Assembly (NCBI GenBank): GCA_902826025.1
Contig: CADEDH010000051.1
Location: forward strand, 1 to 47,642
Direction: 5' to 3'
Length of the DNA: 47,642 bases
Source of the DNA: an uncultured Actinomycetes bacterium
Lineage (GTDB): Bacteria; Actinomycetota; Acidimicrobiia; Acidimicrobiales; SZUA-35
Below the pieces are notes generated by a model, which had not been told where the DNA came from, searched no databases, and was given only the letters and a program-made list of their open reading frames with translations. Below, in pieces: positions 8,461 to 17,983 of this stretch (within the stretch, counting starts at the first letter, position 1; each line of letters begins with the position of its first letter). A program made the translations under genes and the position numbers.

Positions 8461-9786
8461 TCAGAGTGCCAAACCGGCCGGTTGGGATGCCATCTGGCGC
8501 CGCACGATCAGGTAGGTGGCGAAGGTACCGAGAACCAGCACCCCGCCGAAGGCAGCGTTGCCGAAGTTGACCCCGCCGTAACCGAGAACGGTGAACAGGG
8601 CACCAGATGTCAAGCCGGCCAGGGCTCCCGAGCCGATCATGGCCAGGTCGCCCACCCCCTGCACTCCCACCCGCTGCTCGATGGGGAAGGTGGAGACCAG
8701 GAGGCTGGAGGCGGCGACCACGCCGAAACACCAACCGAGCCCGATGAGGAAGTTGCCCATGAACACCCCGAGCTGACCCTCGGGTGGGGTGACGGCAGCC
8801 CAGGCCGCTCCGGCCGTGCACAGCACACCGGCGCTGTACAGCATCGGGTACTGGCCGATCCGGTCGGTCATGCGGCCGATGATGGGTGAGAACAGGTACA
8901 TGCCCCAGATGTGGAACGCCATCATCCAACCGATGATGTTCTGGCCCTGGCCGCCCTCGTCCATGTGGAGCGGGGTGAGCGACATCACGCCCACCATCGT
9001 GACCTGGCTCACGATCATGGCCCCCACGGCCAAGCGGGCCGCCGGGTTCGCCATGATCAGGGCGAGGGATTCCTTGGCGCTCTGGCGGGGGCCGCTGTCG
9101 ACGTCGTTCTTGCGGCCCACGCCACCGGCCAGCACCAGCGGATCGGGGCGGAGGCGGATCTGCACGATTGCCGCCGCCAGCAGGAACATGAGACCCGACA
9201 GCAGGTACGAGCCGCCCTTGATCGGCAGACCGATCGACTCCCCGATGTCGCTCGCCGTTCCCGACACCACCGAGCCGGTGGTGGACCCGATCGTGGTGGC
9301 CCACACGATCATGCTGATCGTGTGGCCCCGACGCTCCGGGGCGGACAGGTCGGAGGCGGCGTAGCGGGTGGCCAGGTTGGCGGCGTTACCGGCACCGGCG
9401 CCGAGCACACCAAGGCACAGCAGCGGGTAGCTGCGGGTAATGGCGGCCAGCAGTGCGATGGCGGCCCCGGAGGAGCCGACGAGGTACCCGAACAGCAGCG
9501 ACACGCGGCGCCCGTAGGCGGTGGCCAGCTTCGACATGGGAAACGACACGGCGGCCGCCCCGATCGACAGGCAGGCGGCGGCCACCGTCGACAGTGCCGT
9601 GTTGCCACCCGTGATGTCCTTGGCCAGCAGAGCGGTCACGATGTAGGTGGCCACAAGGCCCACCCCGCCGGATGCCTGGCTGAACAGCAGCGTGCGCATC
9701 GTGCGCTTCTGGATGGCCTCGAGATCGAGCGGTGCCTGGCCGCCCACTGCGTTCGGAGCTGTCTCTGGCTCCCCCGTGGTAGTCAT
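8461..9786 (-). CDS. MFS transporter
   Basis: A 441-residue major facilitator superfamily carrier with about 12 predicted membrane helices. Visible marks are the cytoplasmic loop after the second helix (SKLATAYGRRVSLLFGYLVG), the central cytoplasmic loop with charged RKNDVDSGPRQSAKESLALI near residue 230, and PIIGRMTDRIG in the second half. It starts at ATG, 80 bp after the DUF35 gene stop, and is followed at 7 bp by the amidase gene, so carrier and amidase are very probably co-transcribed. The likely role is import of the amidase substrate; export of a product is also possible. The substrate is unknown. Confidence 0.92.
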   Translation of the reverse strand: MTTTGEPETAPNAVGGQAPLDLEAIQKRTMRTLLFSQASGGVGLVATYIVTALLAKDITGGNTALSTVAAACLSIGAAAVSFPMSKLATAYGRRVSLLFGYLVGSSGAAIALLAAITRSYPLLCLGVLGAGAGNAANLATRYAASDLSAPERRGHTISMIVWATTIGSTTGSVVSGTASDIGESIGLPIKGGSYLLSGLMFLLAAAIVQIRLRPDPLVLAGGVGRKNDVDSGPRQSAKESLALIMANPAARLAVGAMIVSQVTMVGVMSLTPLHMDEGGQGQNIIGWMMAFHIWGMYLFSPIIGRMTDRIGQYPMLYSAGVLCTAGAAWAAVTPPEGQLGVFMGNFLIGLGWCFGVVAASSLLVSTFPIEQRVGVQGVGDLAMIGSGALAGLTSGALFTVLGYGGVNFGNAAFGGVLVLGTFATYLIVRRQMASQPAGLAL

Positions 9787-9866
9787 GACCGAAAGTCTGC
9801 ACTAATCATCGGGGGTCGCCAAACTTTGGGAACCAAATCAACCGGAGACCGGTCTACCCCTGGGCC

Positions 9867-10313
9867 CTAGACAACCTCCCACTGGAGGAGGGTGTGGGGC
9901 GGGTCGTCGTCGGGATGGTGCTCGAACACGGCCCGCACGGCCGAGCCGATCTCCAGGGGCTGCATCGGGTCGCCCACCAGGTTGCCGATGATGCGGACGT
10001 TGTCGGCCGCCGGCAACTCCACCAGGGCCACGATGTACGGGCCCTGCTCGGCCAAGGCCGGGTGCACCGGGTGCCAGATCCGCTGGTGGCTGTACAGGAT
10101 GCCCTCGGTCGACGTCTCGGCCCAGCCCAGGTCGAGGCTGTGGCAGCGGTGGCAGACCCACTCGGGGCCCCACTGGAACTTGCCGCAGCCGTTGCAGCGT
10201 TGGAGGACGAGCTTGCCCTCCTTGAGGCCGTCCCAGAAGGGGGCGTCGAGGCCGTCGCCGGCGGCCACCGGCTTGGCCAGCCCCGGCTTGAGGTAGGGGG
10301 TGGTGGCGCTCAC
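9867..10313 (-). CDS. DUF35 OB-fold / zinc-ribbon acyl-CoA-binding protein
   Basis: A 148-residue protein with a rubredoxin-like zinc ribbon (CNGCGKFQWGPEWVCHRC) and an OB-fold that follows (about residues 75-148). In this family the ribbon and OB-fold bind CoA thioesters and partner with thiolase-like proteins. It starts at a GTG whose bases overlap the stop of the thiolase-like gene (GTGA), so the two are translationally coupled and expected to form a complex. Its size and order match DUF35 partners of steroid-type thiolase-like aldolases. The actual acyl-CoA substrate is not shown by the sequence. Confidence 0.93.
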   Translation of the reverse strand: MSATTPYLKPGLAKPVAAGDGLDAPFWDGLKEGKLVLQRCNGCGKFQWGPEWVCHRCHSLDLGWAETSTEGILYSHQRIWHPVHPALAEQGPYIVALVELPAADNVRIIGNLVGDPMQPLEIGSAVRAVFEHHPDDDPPHTLLQWEVV

Positions 10314-11491
10314 AGCGTGGCCTCACTTCCGAAGATGCAGCAGCTGACCGGGGTGACCATCGGACCGGAGGTGACCATCGAGATCTCGGCCCCCGGCACC
10401 TGGGAGGTGCTCTGGCCCCAGATCTGGCGGACGGCCTCGATGTTGAGGCCGAGGCCGTGCATGTAGCACTCGGCCAGGTTGCCGCCGCTGGTGTTGAGGG
10501 GCAGCTTGCCCGACGGGGCGACCAGGTTGTCGTAGGTGAGGAAGTCGTTGACCTCCTCGGCGGTGCAGAACCCGTGCTCCACGATGCTCATCATCACGCC
10601 ACCGGTGAAGTTCTCGTAGCTCTGGAGCACATCGACGTCGGCCGGGCCCACCTGGGCCATGTTGTAGAGGCGGGGGGCCACCGTGGGGAAGCTCGACGAG
10701 GCGTACTCCGGGGTGTTGTGCACGGTGGCCCCGGCCCGATGCTGCGAGCCCGACACGGCGCCCAGCAGGTAGCACGGCGGGTGGGGGAAGTCCTTGGCCC
10801 GTTCGGCCGACACCAGCACCATGGCGGCGGCGCCGTCGTTCTCCAGGCAGCAGTCGAACAGGTGGAACGGCTCGACGATCCAGCGGCTCTCGTCGTACTT
10901 GGCCTCGTCGAGCGGGCGGCCGTGCATCACGGCCCGGGGGTTGGCCTGGGCGTGGTGGTAGGCGGCCAGCGAGATGGCCCGCAGTGCCTCCTGGCGCACT
11001 CCGTGGTCGTGCATGTAGCGGTTCACCTTCATGGCGAACTGGTGGGCGGCCGACATCAGGCCGTAGGGAAGGGTGTGGGCCGCCGGGCCCGACACCACCT
11101 TGGACCGGGGGCCCTGGCCGAAGCGGCCGAACTGGCCCTGGGCCAGGGCCCGGAACACCACCACGCACTCGGCCTGGCCGGTGGCGATGGCGGCCGCGGC
11201 GTTGGCCACCGCACCCGAGCCGCCGCCGCCCCCACCGCCCCACTGCATGGAGGCGAAGCTCAGCTCCTTGCAGCCGAGGGCGGCCGACATCCGGGAGGCA
11301 TCGCTGCGGTCGTTCGAGTACGACGAGAAGCCATCGATGTCGCGGGGATCGACGCCGGCGTTCTCGCAGGCCTTGAGAATGGCCTGGATGGCCAGCTTGA
11401 ACTCGGGGTCGGGCGAGCGGCCCCACTTGTAGTACTCGGTTTCGGCCACACCGGCCACGGCCACCTTGCCCCGCAGCGTTCGATCACTCAT
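10310..11491 (-). CDS. Thiolase-like (SCP2/Ltp type) protein, possible aldolase
   Basis: A 393-residue thiolase-fold protein. The position where thiolases carry the nucleophilic cysteine (about residue 85-88) reads SMQWGGGGGGGSG and has no Cys. The usual GHP histidine loop is replaced by NTSGGNLAECYMHGLG. A C-terminal cysteine pair (SCCIFG) is present. Lack of the nucleophile, plus a coupled DUF35 partner, is the arrangement known for thiolase-like retro-aldolases such as Ltp2 of steroid side-chain degradation. It may therefore cleave a beta-hydroxyacyl-CoA rather than carry out thiolysis. It is the first gene of a minus-strand run with DUF35, MFS and amidase genes. Confidence 0.9.
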   Translation of the reverse strand: MSDRTLRGKVAVAGVAETEYYKWGRSPDPEFKLAIQAILKACENAGVDPRDIDGFSSYSNDRSDASRMSAALGCKELSFASMQWGGGGGGGSGAVANAAAAIATGQAECVVVFRALAQGQFGRFGQGPRSKVVSGPAAHTLPYGLMSAAHQFAMKVNRYMHDHGVRQEALRAISLAAYHHAQANPRAVMHGRPLDEAKYDESRWIVEPFHLFDCCLENDGAAAMVLVSAERAKDFPHPPCYLLGAVSGSQHRAGATVHNTPEYASSSFPTVAPRLYNMAQVGPADVDVLQSYENFTGGVMMSIVEHGFCTAEEVNDFLTYDNLVAPSGKLPLNTSGGNLAECYMHGLGLNIEAVRQIWGQSTSQVPGAEISMVTSGPMVTPVSCCIFGSEATL

Positions 11492-11546
11492 CAGCGCTCA
11501 CCTGCTCCGATCCTCCCCCTCTGGGCTGGAACGCCGACGTTAGGGG

Positions 11547-11561
11547 CCCCTCCCTGAGGGG
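11547..11561 (-). terminator. Short GC hairpin after the citrate-synthase gene
   Basis: CCCCTC and GAGGGG pair across a 3-base loop, 25-39 bp after the stop of the minus-strand citrate-synthase-family gene. There is no T run, as is common for terminators in high-GC actinobacteria. It could alternatively sit in the leader of the thiolase-like operon. Confidence 0.35.
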
Positions 11562-11585
11562 GCAAGATCGGTGTCGCCGGCCAGG

Positions 11586-12635
11586 TCATAGAGGGCCGAC
11601 GTAGTGGGCCGCAGGGCGGATGATCTTGGAGTCGGTGGCCTGCTCCAGGGCGTGGGCGCACCAGCCGATCATGCGGGCGGCAGCGAACGTGGCCCCGAAC
11701 CAGCCCCGGGGGATGCCGCACCCTTCGAGCACCACGGCGGCGTGGAGGTCGACGTTGGGCACGAGACGGCGGCCGGCCAGCAGGCGGATCCCGGCCTCCT
11801 CGGCGGCCAGGGCGACGGCGTGGCGCTCGGGGGCCAGCGGAGCCGACACAGCCCGCATCACCTCGCCCCGGGGGTCGGGGGCCCGGTACACGCTGTGGCC
11901 GAATCCCTGGAGGCGGCGCCGACTGGCGATCTCGTTGCGCATCCAGTCCTCGGCGTTGCCTGCCTCACCGATCCCGTCGAACATGTCCAGCATGCGCTCC
12001 AGAGCGGCCCCGTGGCGAGGGCCGGTGAGGGCGGTGAACCCGGCCACCACGCAGGCCCCGAGGTCGGCCCCGGTGGAGGCCACCACCCGGGTGGTGAAGG
12101 TGGAGTTGTTGAAGCCGTGGTCGATGGTGAGCACGAAATAGGCCTCCAGGGCGGTCACCGCCTCGGGCCGGGGCTCGGTGCCGAGCAGCATCCGCAGGTA
12201 GTCGGCCACGTGGCCCCGCGAGGGGTCGGGCTCGACCGGGCGGCCGCGGTGGATGGAGGCCACGAGCGTAGGGAAGGCGCTGGTGAGGCGCACGGCGTCG
12301 GCCCGCCGCTCGGGCGGGGTGAGGTCGATCAGGGGCCGGCAGCCGAGCGTGGCGCCGAGGAGGCTCAGGCCGGTGCGCAGGTCGAGTCCGCCGGGGCCGA
12401 CCCGCTCCAGCACGGCGACCAGGGCCGGCGGCAGGGACCGGTCGCCCACCAGCGGCTCGGGCGACTCGTCGAGCACCAGGGCCGCCACCTCCTCCCAGGT
12501 GGCGGTGCTGGCCAACTCGGCGGCGTTACGGCCCCGGTAGTGGTAATACCCCTCGTCGCCCACGACGTCGCCGATGGTGGTGGCGGTGACCGCCACATCG
12601 GCCAGACCCCGGGGTACCTCGATCAGCTCCCGCAT
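11586..12635 (-). CDS. Citrate synthase family protein
   Basis: A 349-residue protein from the ATG at 12635. It carries the family signature with the catalytic histidine, IDHGFNNSTFTTRVVAST, and the GPRHGAA and GFGHSVY loops that supply the other active-site histidines. It lacks the N-terminal extension of TCA-cycle enzymes and is shorter than the usual 370-430 residues, so it may be a methylcitrate synthase-like or second citrate synthase paralogue. Which acyl-CoA it uses cannot be decided from sequence. It is divergent from the DUF4242 gene and precedes the thiolase-like operon on the same strand after a 94-bp gap containing a hairpin. An upstream in-frame extension is proline/arginine-rich and not convincing. 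Confidence 0.9.
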   Translation of the reverse strand: MRELIEVPRGLADVAVTATTIGDVVGDEGYYHYRGRNAAELASTATWEEVAALVLDESPEPLVGDRSLPPALVAVLERVGPGGLDLRTGLSLLGATLGCRPLIDLTPPERRADAVRLTSAFPTLVASIHRGRPVEPDPSRGHVADYLRMLLGTEPRPEAVTALEAYFVLTIDHGFNNSTFTTRVVASTGADLGACVVAGFTALTGPRHGAALERMLDMFDGIGEAGNAEDWMRNEIASRRRLQGFGHSVYRAPDPRGEVMRAVSAPLAPERHAVALAAEEAGIRLLAGRRLVPNVDLHAAVVLEGCGIPRGWFGATFAAARMIGWCAHALEQATDSKIIRPAAHYVGPL

Positions 12636-12703
12636 GACTCCGACGCTAGGCCACCGGTGTGACTGTGGAGGAAACCGCCCCACCCCCAGCTCGAACCCCG
12701 TTT

Positions 12704-12729
12704 GGGGGAGGCGGATGGGGGAGGCGGAT
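12704..12729. repeat. Two tandem copies of a 13-bp unit
   Basis: GGGGGAGGCGGAT occurs twice in direct succession, followed by a partial third copy (GGGG). It lies in the 193-bp divergent region between the citrate-synthase-family and DUF4242 genes. It could be slippage or a regulator binding array. Confidence 0.6.
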
Positions 12730-12828
12730 GGGGCAAGTCCCCGCTGTGGGTGAGGGGCCTCCCGGTGGACGATGAGCCCACACCGACCCGGCACGGAGCC
12801 GGCGGAGAACACCAAGGAGACGATCCCC

Positions 12829-13101
12829 ATGAAGCGCTTCATGATCGAGCGTGAGATCCCCGGAGCCAGCAAGCTCACCACGGCCGAGCTGTCCGACATC
12901 GCCAAGGCCTCGAACGAGGTCGTGGCCGAGCTCGGTGTCCCCTACACCTGGGTGAACAGCTACGTGGCGGGCGACAAGATCTACTGCGTCCACGAGACCG
13001 ACCAGCTCGACACGATCCTAGAGCACGCCCGCCGGGGCGGCTTTCCCGCCAACACGGTGTCCGAGGTGGCCAACGAGTTCGGCCCCCACAGCGCAGCGTG
13101 A
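12829..13101 (+). CDS. DUF4242 (SCO4226-like nickel-binding) protein
   Basis: A 90-residue protein. The ATG at 12829 is supported by AAGGAG 9 bases upstream. The sequence MKRFMIEREIPGASKLTTAE, followed by a VPYTWVNSYVAGDKIYCVHE strand and a C-terminal helix with AxxGGFP, is the DUF4242 pattern: a small ferredoxin-like alpha/beta barrel. One member, SCO4226 of Streptomyces, binds nickel; whether this one does is unknown. It is followed after 36 bp by a large ATPase-LuxR regulator in the same orientation, so the two may be one unit in which the small protein supplies or removes a signal. Confidence 0.88.
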   Translation: MKRFMIEREIPGASKLTTAELSDIAKASNEVVAELGVPYTWVNSYVAGDKIYCVHETDQLDTILEHARRGGFPANTVSEVANEFGPHSAA

Positions 13102-13137
13102 CCATCGGGCGACGCGTGTCGTGGCACAATCGAGGCC

Positions 13138-15972
13138 ATGACGGCCAACCCGGAGGGGGGTTCCGCGCCGGCCGACCGGGCGCCAGCGACCTCTCCCGGG
13201 CGCGTCGCCACACTGGCCCTGGCCCGCCGACCGGTGCCGCTCACCCCGTTCATCGGGCGGGCGGCCGAGCGAAAAAGCCTGGCGACGGCCGTGCGGTCCG
13301 ACCGTCTCGTCACCGCCACCGGCCCCGGGGGCGTCGGCAAGACCCGGCTGTGCCTGGCCGTGGCCGACGACGTGGCCGGGTCCTTCGCCGACGGCGTCGC
13401 CTTCGTGGACCTCGTGGCCGTCACCGAAGACGCCATGGTGGTCGCTGCCATCGCCGACGCCGTCGGATCGCCAGAGCAGACCGGCGTCACCCGGCGGCAA
13501 TCACTCGCCTCCGCCGTGGCCGACCGTGACCTTCTGGTGATCGTCGACAACTGCGAGCATCTCCTGGCCGGCGCTCGGGGTGCCATCGACGATCTGCTCA
13601 CCGACTGCCCCACCGTCCGGATCCTGGCCACCAGCCGCACCCGGCTCCTGTTGGCCGGCGAGACGGTGTTCCCCCTGCCCGGCCTGTCGATCGAGCAGGG
13701 CGACGCCCTCGCCCTGTTCACCACCCGCCTGGCGGCCAGCGGGATGGCGGCGCCCCTCACCGACGCCGACGCCGAGACGGCCCGGGCCATCTGCCGCCGC
13801 CTCGACGGCATGGCCCTGGCCATCGAACTGGCTGCCGCCCGGGTCCCCAGCGTCGGCCTCGACGGCCTGCGCCGGGCGCTCGACGAGAGCCATGATCTGC
13901 TGGCCTACGGGCACCGCACGAGCGATCGCCACGGGTCGCTCCGGGCCGCCATCGACTGGAGCTACCTCCTGCTCAACAACGACGAGCAGGAGGTGCTGCG
14001 GGCGGTCACCGCCTTCGCCTCGTCCTTCGACCTGGAAGCAGCCGGTGCCGTGACCGGGCGGTCGACGTCGGCCCTGCTCGACATCCTGGGTCGCCTCGTC
14101 GACTGGAGCCTGGTGACTCTCCGCCCCGGCCAACCCACGCGCTACCGGGTGCTGGAGACCATCCGCCAGTACGCCGTCGAACGCTCGCACGAGCTGGGCG
14201 AGCTCGACCACCTCCGCTGGCGGCATCGACGCTGGTGCCGGGCGGTGCTCGACGATCTCCTGGCGAGGGCGCCGGGCGACGCCGCCTGGTGCGAGGAGGT
14301 GGACCGGGTCCTCGACGACGCCCGGGCCGCGCTCGGTTGGGTCGCCCCTGCCACCGCCGGCGCAGCTGACCGGGAGGGCGGCGGGGACGATTACCGGACC
14401 GAAGCCGAGGGGCTGGCCAGTGTGCTGGCCGCCGTCGCCTTCACCCGGGGGCGGCCGGGCGAGGCTCAGCTGCGGTACGAGCAGGCGGCGGGTTTCACTC
14501 CGACCCCGGGCCGCCGCCACCGCTGGCTCTATCTCGCCGCCCGGGCCGCCCTGATCCGGTACATCGGCGACGAAGCCGTGGAGCTGGCGGAGCGGGCCAC
14601 CGCCGCCGCCCTCGACGCCGACGAAGCTGAACAGGCGGGCTCCTACCTGGCCAGCATCGTCACATGGCGCCACCGCCACGACGGCACGATGACCAGCCGC
14701 ATCTCCCCCGACGAGACCGATGCTCTCCTCCACCGTGCCCTCGAGCTGGGGGGCGGCTCACCGGCGGTGCACGCCGCAGTGGCGGTCGCCAGCGCCTGCC
14801 GCAACGATGTGCTCCGCTTGTTTGACGCAGCCCAGGCGGCGGTCGAGGAGGCCGAGGCGGTCGGCGACGTGCTGCTCAGCGACGCCGCCCTCGATCAGCT
14901 GTGCGCCGCCCAGCTGGAGGCGGCCGAGCTGGCGGCGGCGGCCGGCATCGTCCAGCTCCGCCTGCGCCGGCTGGCCTCGGTGCCGCTCGACGTGGCCAGT
15001 GCCATGGACCACGCCGACGCCTGGCTGATGGCGGCCCACGTCGACCTGGCGTCAGGCCGCCTGCCCACGGCCCGGAACCACGCCGACCGGCTGGCGTCCT
15101 TGCCGTTCCTGCGGGAGGAGCGCCACGTGGGCCTGGCCCGGCGCATCGAGGTCGACGCCCTGGCCGGCGAGCTCGACGATGTGCTGGAGGTGGCCGAGGC
15201 GTTCCTCGCCGCCTGGACCCGGGCCGGAAGGCCCCGGGTCAACAACTTCGGCCCACCGGCGTACGCCGTGGCCATGGTCCACGGCATGAGGCGGGACCGG
15301 CCGGCCCGGGACGACTGGGTGGAGATCACCCGCCGCGTGTCGCGCTCACCCGACGCCATCGAGAACCCGCTCCATGTGTGGCCTCACGCCCTTGACGCCC
15401 TGCTCGACCTCGACCTGGGCTCACCCGACCGGGCCCTCGACCGCCTCCCCCACGACCCCGACGAGATGCCGTTGCTCTCCCGGTGGCATCAGCAGTTGTG
15501 GCTGCCGTGGTACGCCGCCGCCTGGGCCGAGGCCTCGGCCCTCGCCGGAGCGGCGGGCATCGAGGACCGGCTGCGGCGGGCGGCCCAGGTGGCCCGGGGC
15601 AACGCCATCGCCGAGCTCGTCATCGAGCGGACGGGCCTGCTCGCCGGTGGCTCGACCGACTTCGCCGGCCTGGCCGAGCAGTTCACGGCGCTGGGCTGCC
15701 CCTACCAGGCCCGACGCACCCGGGCGCTTGCCGGGGTGACCCCGCCGGCACCGGCCACCCCGGCCGCCCTCGCCGTACTGAGCGGCAGGGAGCGCGAGGT
15801 GCTCGCCCTGGTGGCCGCCGGTCACTCGAACCCCCAGATCGCCGAGGCGCTCTACATCAGCCGCAAGACGGCCGAGCATCATGTGTCGAACATCCTCACC
15901 AAGCTGGGAGCGGCCACCCGGGCCGAGGCGGCCGCTCTGGCCGGGCGGGCCGGCCTCCAGCCCGGCTCCTGA
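13138..15972 (+). CDS. ATPase-LuxR (LAL/AfsR-like) transcriptional regulator
   Basis: A 944-residue regulator. The NTPase domain has Walker A GPGGVGKT (63-69 region), Walker [11 protein letters not shown] (132-141), a sensor-like [10 protein letters not shown] motif, and the downstream helical part with [13 protein letters not shown]. Residues ~390-870 are alanine-rich helices of TPR-like character. The C-terminus (~880-944) is a LuxR helix-turn-helix, [22 protein letters not shown] with [11 protein letters not shown]. Proteins of this type sense a ligand through nucleotide-dependent oligomerisation and activate transcription. No receiver or cyclase domain is fused. It lies 36 bp after the DUF4242 gene and converges with a PanE-like gene. 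Confidence 0.95.
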   Translation: MTANPEGGSAPADRAPATSPGRVATLALARRPVPLTPFIGRAAERKSLATAVRSDRLVTATGPGGVGKTRLCLAVADDVAGSFADGVAFVDLVAVTEDAMVVAAIADAVGSPEQTGVTRRQSLASAVADRDLLVIVDNCEHLLAGARGAIDDLLTDCPTVRILATSRTRLLLAGETVFPLPGLSIEQGDALALFTTRLAASGMAAPLTDADAETARAICRRLDGMALAIELAAARVPSVGLDGLRRALDESHDLLAYGHRTSDRHGSLRAAIDWSYLLLNNDEQEVLRAVTAFASSFDLEAAGAVTGRSTSALLDILGRLVDWSLVTLRPGQPTRYRVLETIRQYAVERSHELGELDHLRWRHRRWCRAVLDDLLARAPGDAAWCEEVDRVLDDARAALGWVAPATAGAADREGGGDDYRTEAEGLASVLAAVAFTRGRPGEAQLRYEQAAGFTPTPGRRHRWLYLAARAALIRYIGDEAVELAERATAAALDADEAEQAGSYLASIVTWRHRHDGTMTSRISPDETDALLHRALELGGGSPAVHAAVAVASACRNDVLRLFDAAQAAVEEAEAVGDVLLSDAALDQLCAAQLEAAELAAAAGIVQLRLRRLASVPLDVASAMDHADAWLMAAHVDLASGRLPTARNHADRLASLPFLREERHVGLARRIEVDALAGELDDVLEVAEAFLAAWTRAGRPRVNNFGPPAYAVAMVHGMRRDRPARDDWVEITRRVSRSPDAIENPLHVWPHALDALLDLDLGSPDRALDRLPHDPDEMPLLSRWHQQLWLPWYAAAWAEASALAGAAGIEDRLRRAAQVARGNAIAELVIERTGLLAGGSTDFAGLAEQFTALGCPYQARRTRALAGVTPPAPATPAALAVLSGREREVLALVAAGHSNPQIAEALYISRKTAEHHVSNILTKLGAATRAEAAALAGRAGLQPGS

Positions 15973-15992
15973 CCTGGGGACGCGGGCCGCTG

Positions 15993-16925
15993 TCAGTCGC
16001 CGGCGCTGCAGGCCCGCAGTAGGGCGGTGACCAGATCGTTGGTGGGGGTCGGGATGCCGTGGCGGCGACCCAGGCGGGACACGACGGCATTACGGGCGTC
16101 CCACTCGAGGGGGCGGCCGTCGCGCCGGTCGGCGGCGATCGAGCTGAGGTGGCCGGCCGCCCGGCCGGCGATCTTCTCCAGCATCGCCGCTGCCGCGTCG
16201 GGGGTGAAGCGAGCCCCTTCGGCCCGGGCCACGGCGGCCACCTCCTCGGCCAGCACCAGGGCGGCCGCCCGGATGTCGTCCCGGCCCATCACCGAGATGT
16301 CGCGAATGGTGAGGGCACCGACGGCGCCCACCACGGCGTTGATCAGCAGCTTGTTCCACGCCGCGGTGGTGAAGTCGTCGCTCGGCTTGAACCGCAGCGA
16401 CGAACCTTCGGCCAGTGCGGCCACGGCCCGCCCGGCATCGTCGTCGGGCACGACGAAGTTGGCTGGGCTGGCCTGGTGGATCTGGTCGGGGGCGACCCGA
16501 TCAGCGGCCAGCTGCACCACCACCGGGATCACCGTGGCCTCGGGGGCCAGCGGTTGCACCCTCTCCACCTGGTCGATCCCGTTCTGGCACACGGCCACCA
16601 CGGTGCCGGGCCGACACAGGCGGTCGAGCCAGGGCCGGGCCGCCTCGCTCTGGTAGGCCTTGGTGGCCAGCAGCACCACGTCGGCCCGGCCGAGCCCGAT
16701 CGAGCCCGGCTCGTCGGGGTGGGACACGAACCGGGGGTTGGCCACCACCTCCGACCCATCGACCCGGCGGACGACCAGCCGGTTGATCGGCTTACCCCCG
16801 GCCGACGGGGGCCGGAGGCAGACCGTCACCTCGTGCCGGGTCTCGGCCGCCAGGAGGGCCGCTACCACGCCGCCGATGGCCCCGGCTCCTATCACGGCCA
16901 CATGCTGGCTGGGGGGAGCTGTCAC
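15993..16925 (-). CDS. Ketopantoate reductase (ApbA/PanE) family protein
   Basis: A 310-residue NADPH-dependent 2-oxoacid reductase family member. The Rossmann motif GAGAIGG is at about residues 13-19, and the catalytic lysine lies in the conserved WNKLLINAVVGAVGAL stretch. The C-terminal helical domain has WDARNAVVSRLGRRHGIPTPTN, the family's substrate-domain signature. It starts at GTG inside the stop of the upstream amidohydrolase gene (GTGA overlap), so they are translationally coupled. The pairing with an amidohydrolase rather than pantothenate genes suggests a catabolic 2-oxoacid reductase, not necessarily pantothenate synthesis. Confidence 0.9.
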   Translation of the reverse strand: MTAPPSQHVAVIGAGAIGGVVAALLAAETRHEVTVCLRPPSAGGKPINRLVVRRVDGSEVVANPRFVSHPDEPGSIGLGRADVVLLATKAYQSEAARPWLDRLCRPGTVVAVCQNGIDQVERVQPLAPEATVIPVVVQLAADRVAPDQIHQASPANFVVPDDDAGRAVAALAEGSSLRFKPSDDFTTAAWNKLLINAVVGAVGALTIRDISVMGRDDIRAAALVLAEEVAAVARAEGARFTPDAAAAMLEKIAGRAAGHLSSIAADRRDGRPLEWDARNAVVSRLGRRHGIPTPTNDLVTALLRACSAGD

Positions 16926-17923
16926 TGGATGCGGTATGCCCGTTTGGCTGCGCCCCGGAACAGATCAGCCTTCTCGCTGGCGCTGTAACCGGCGGCCGTC
17001 TTCTTGAACGTGTTCCACAGCACCACGTAGGAGCAGCCCCGCCGATCGACCGGGAAGTTCGACTCGAACATGCAGCGCGACGGGCTGAAGGCGTCGATGC
17101 AGAACCGCATCTCGTCGCCCCACGCCGCCACCAGGTCGTCGGAGGTGGGGGCCGTCTCGTTCTTGTGCCAGGCCAGGCCGTAGAGGGCCATACCGATGCC
17201 GCCGACCTTGAGGTAGACATTGGGGCAGGAGGCGATGTCGGCCATTACCGGGCGCCACCAGGCCAGGATCTCGTCGCGTTTGCCGGCGTAGGGGCCGATG
17301 CCGATGGGGCCGCCGAGGTGATCGAGCACGATGGTGGACTCGGGGTAGGCCCGGGCCAGGTCGGCCAGCTCGGGGAGCTGGGGGTGGTACATCCAGGCGT
17401 CGTAGGTGAGGCCGAGCTCCCGGGTGAGGATCTCGAAGCCCCGCCGGAAGGCTGGGGTTGCCATGTCGCCCTGCTCGGGGTGCATGTGGGAGTTGCCGAC
17501 GTCGGGCGAGGCGTCCCACGAGGTGGCGTGGCGGATGCCGGCGAACAGGCCGTTGCCGGCCTCGATCTCGGCCTCCAGCACGGGCTTGACCCCGTCGCCC
17601 AGCTTGAGGTCGGCGCAGCCCACGATGGCGGCGATGCGGGCGCCGGAGGTGGCGGCCGACTGGGCAGCCTGCTCGGCGGCGAAGGTGACCTCGCCCACCG
17701 GCGCCATCTCCTTGGGGCCGTCGGTGCGGTAGCCCGACATGCAGTCGACGTAGACGGTCTCGACCACATTGTGCCCGGCCCCGGTCTCGGCCTTCAGCTC
17801 TTCGACGAGGAACCGCTCCTTGGGGTGGTCCCACAGATGGTGGTGGGGATCGCAGATCTCCAGCTCCGGTTCCAGAGCCTCTTCGACGGTGGTGGCCAGC
17901 CAGGCGGCACGCTTGGGATCCAT
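16922..17923 (-). CDS. Amidohydrolase family TIM-barrel protein (COG3618 type)
   Basis: A 333-residue predicted metal-dependent hydrolase or lactonase. It shows the N-terminal metal motif EICDPHHHLWD, a central FAGIRHATSWD segment, the barrel-strand TIVLDHLGGPIG, and a C-terminal CMFESNFPVDRRG with the likely catalytic aspartate. This pattern belongs to the amidohydrolase_2 group that acts on lactones or decarboxylates acids. The ATG at 17923 gives the family length; the upstream open frame is not conserved-looking. The stop overlaps the GTG of the PanE-like gene. The left copy of the nuclease-flanking inverted repeat begins 61 bp upstream of this start. Confidence 0.91.
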   Translation of the reverse strand: MDPKRAAWLATTVEEALEPELEICDPHHHLWDHPKERFLVEELKAETGAGHNVVETVYVDCMSGYRTDGPKEMAPVGEVTFAAEQAAQSAATSGARIAAIVGCADLKLGDGVKPVLEAEIEAGNGLFAGIRHATSWDASPDVGNSHMHPEQGDMATPAFRRGFEILTRELGLTYDAWMYHPQLPELADLARAYPESTIVLDHLGGPIGIGPYAGKRDEILAWWRPVMADIASCPNVYLKVGGIGMALYGLAWHKNETAPTSDDLVAAWGDEMRFCIDAFSPSRCMFESNFPVDRRGCSYVVLWNTFKKTAAGYSASEKADLFRGAAKRAYRIQ

Positions 17924-17983
17924 GGCCCCGCAAGCTACCTCACCCCGCTCCCCCACCGCCCGCTCAGGCATTCCTTGCCGCTT

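Noticed and set aside
10310..11491. Ordinary acetyl-CoA acetyltransferase
   Set aside because: The nucleophilic cysteine and GHP loop of true thiolases are absent.
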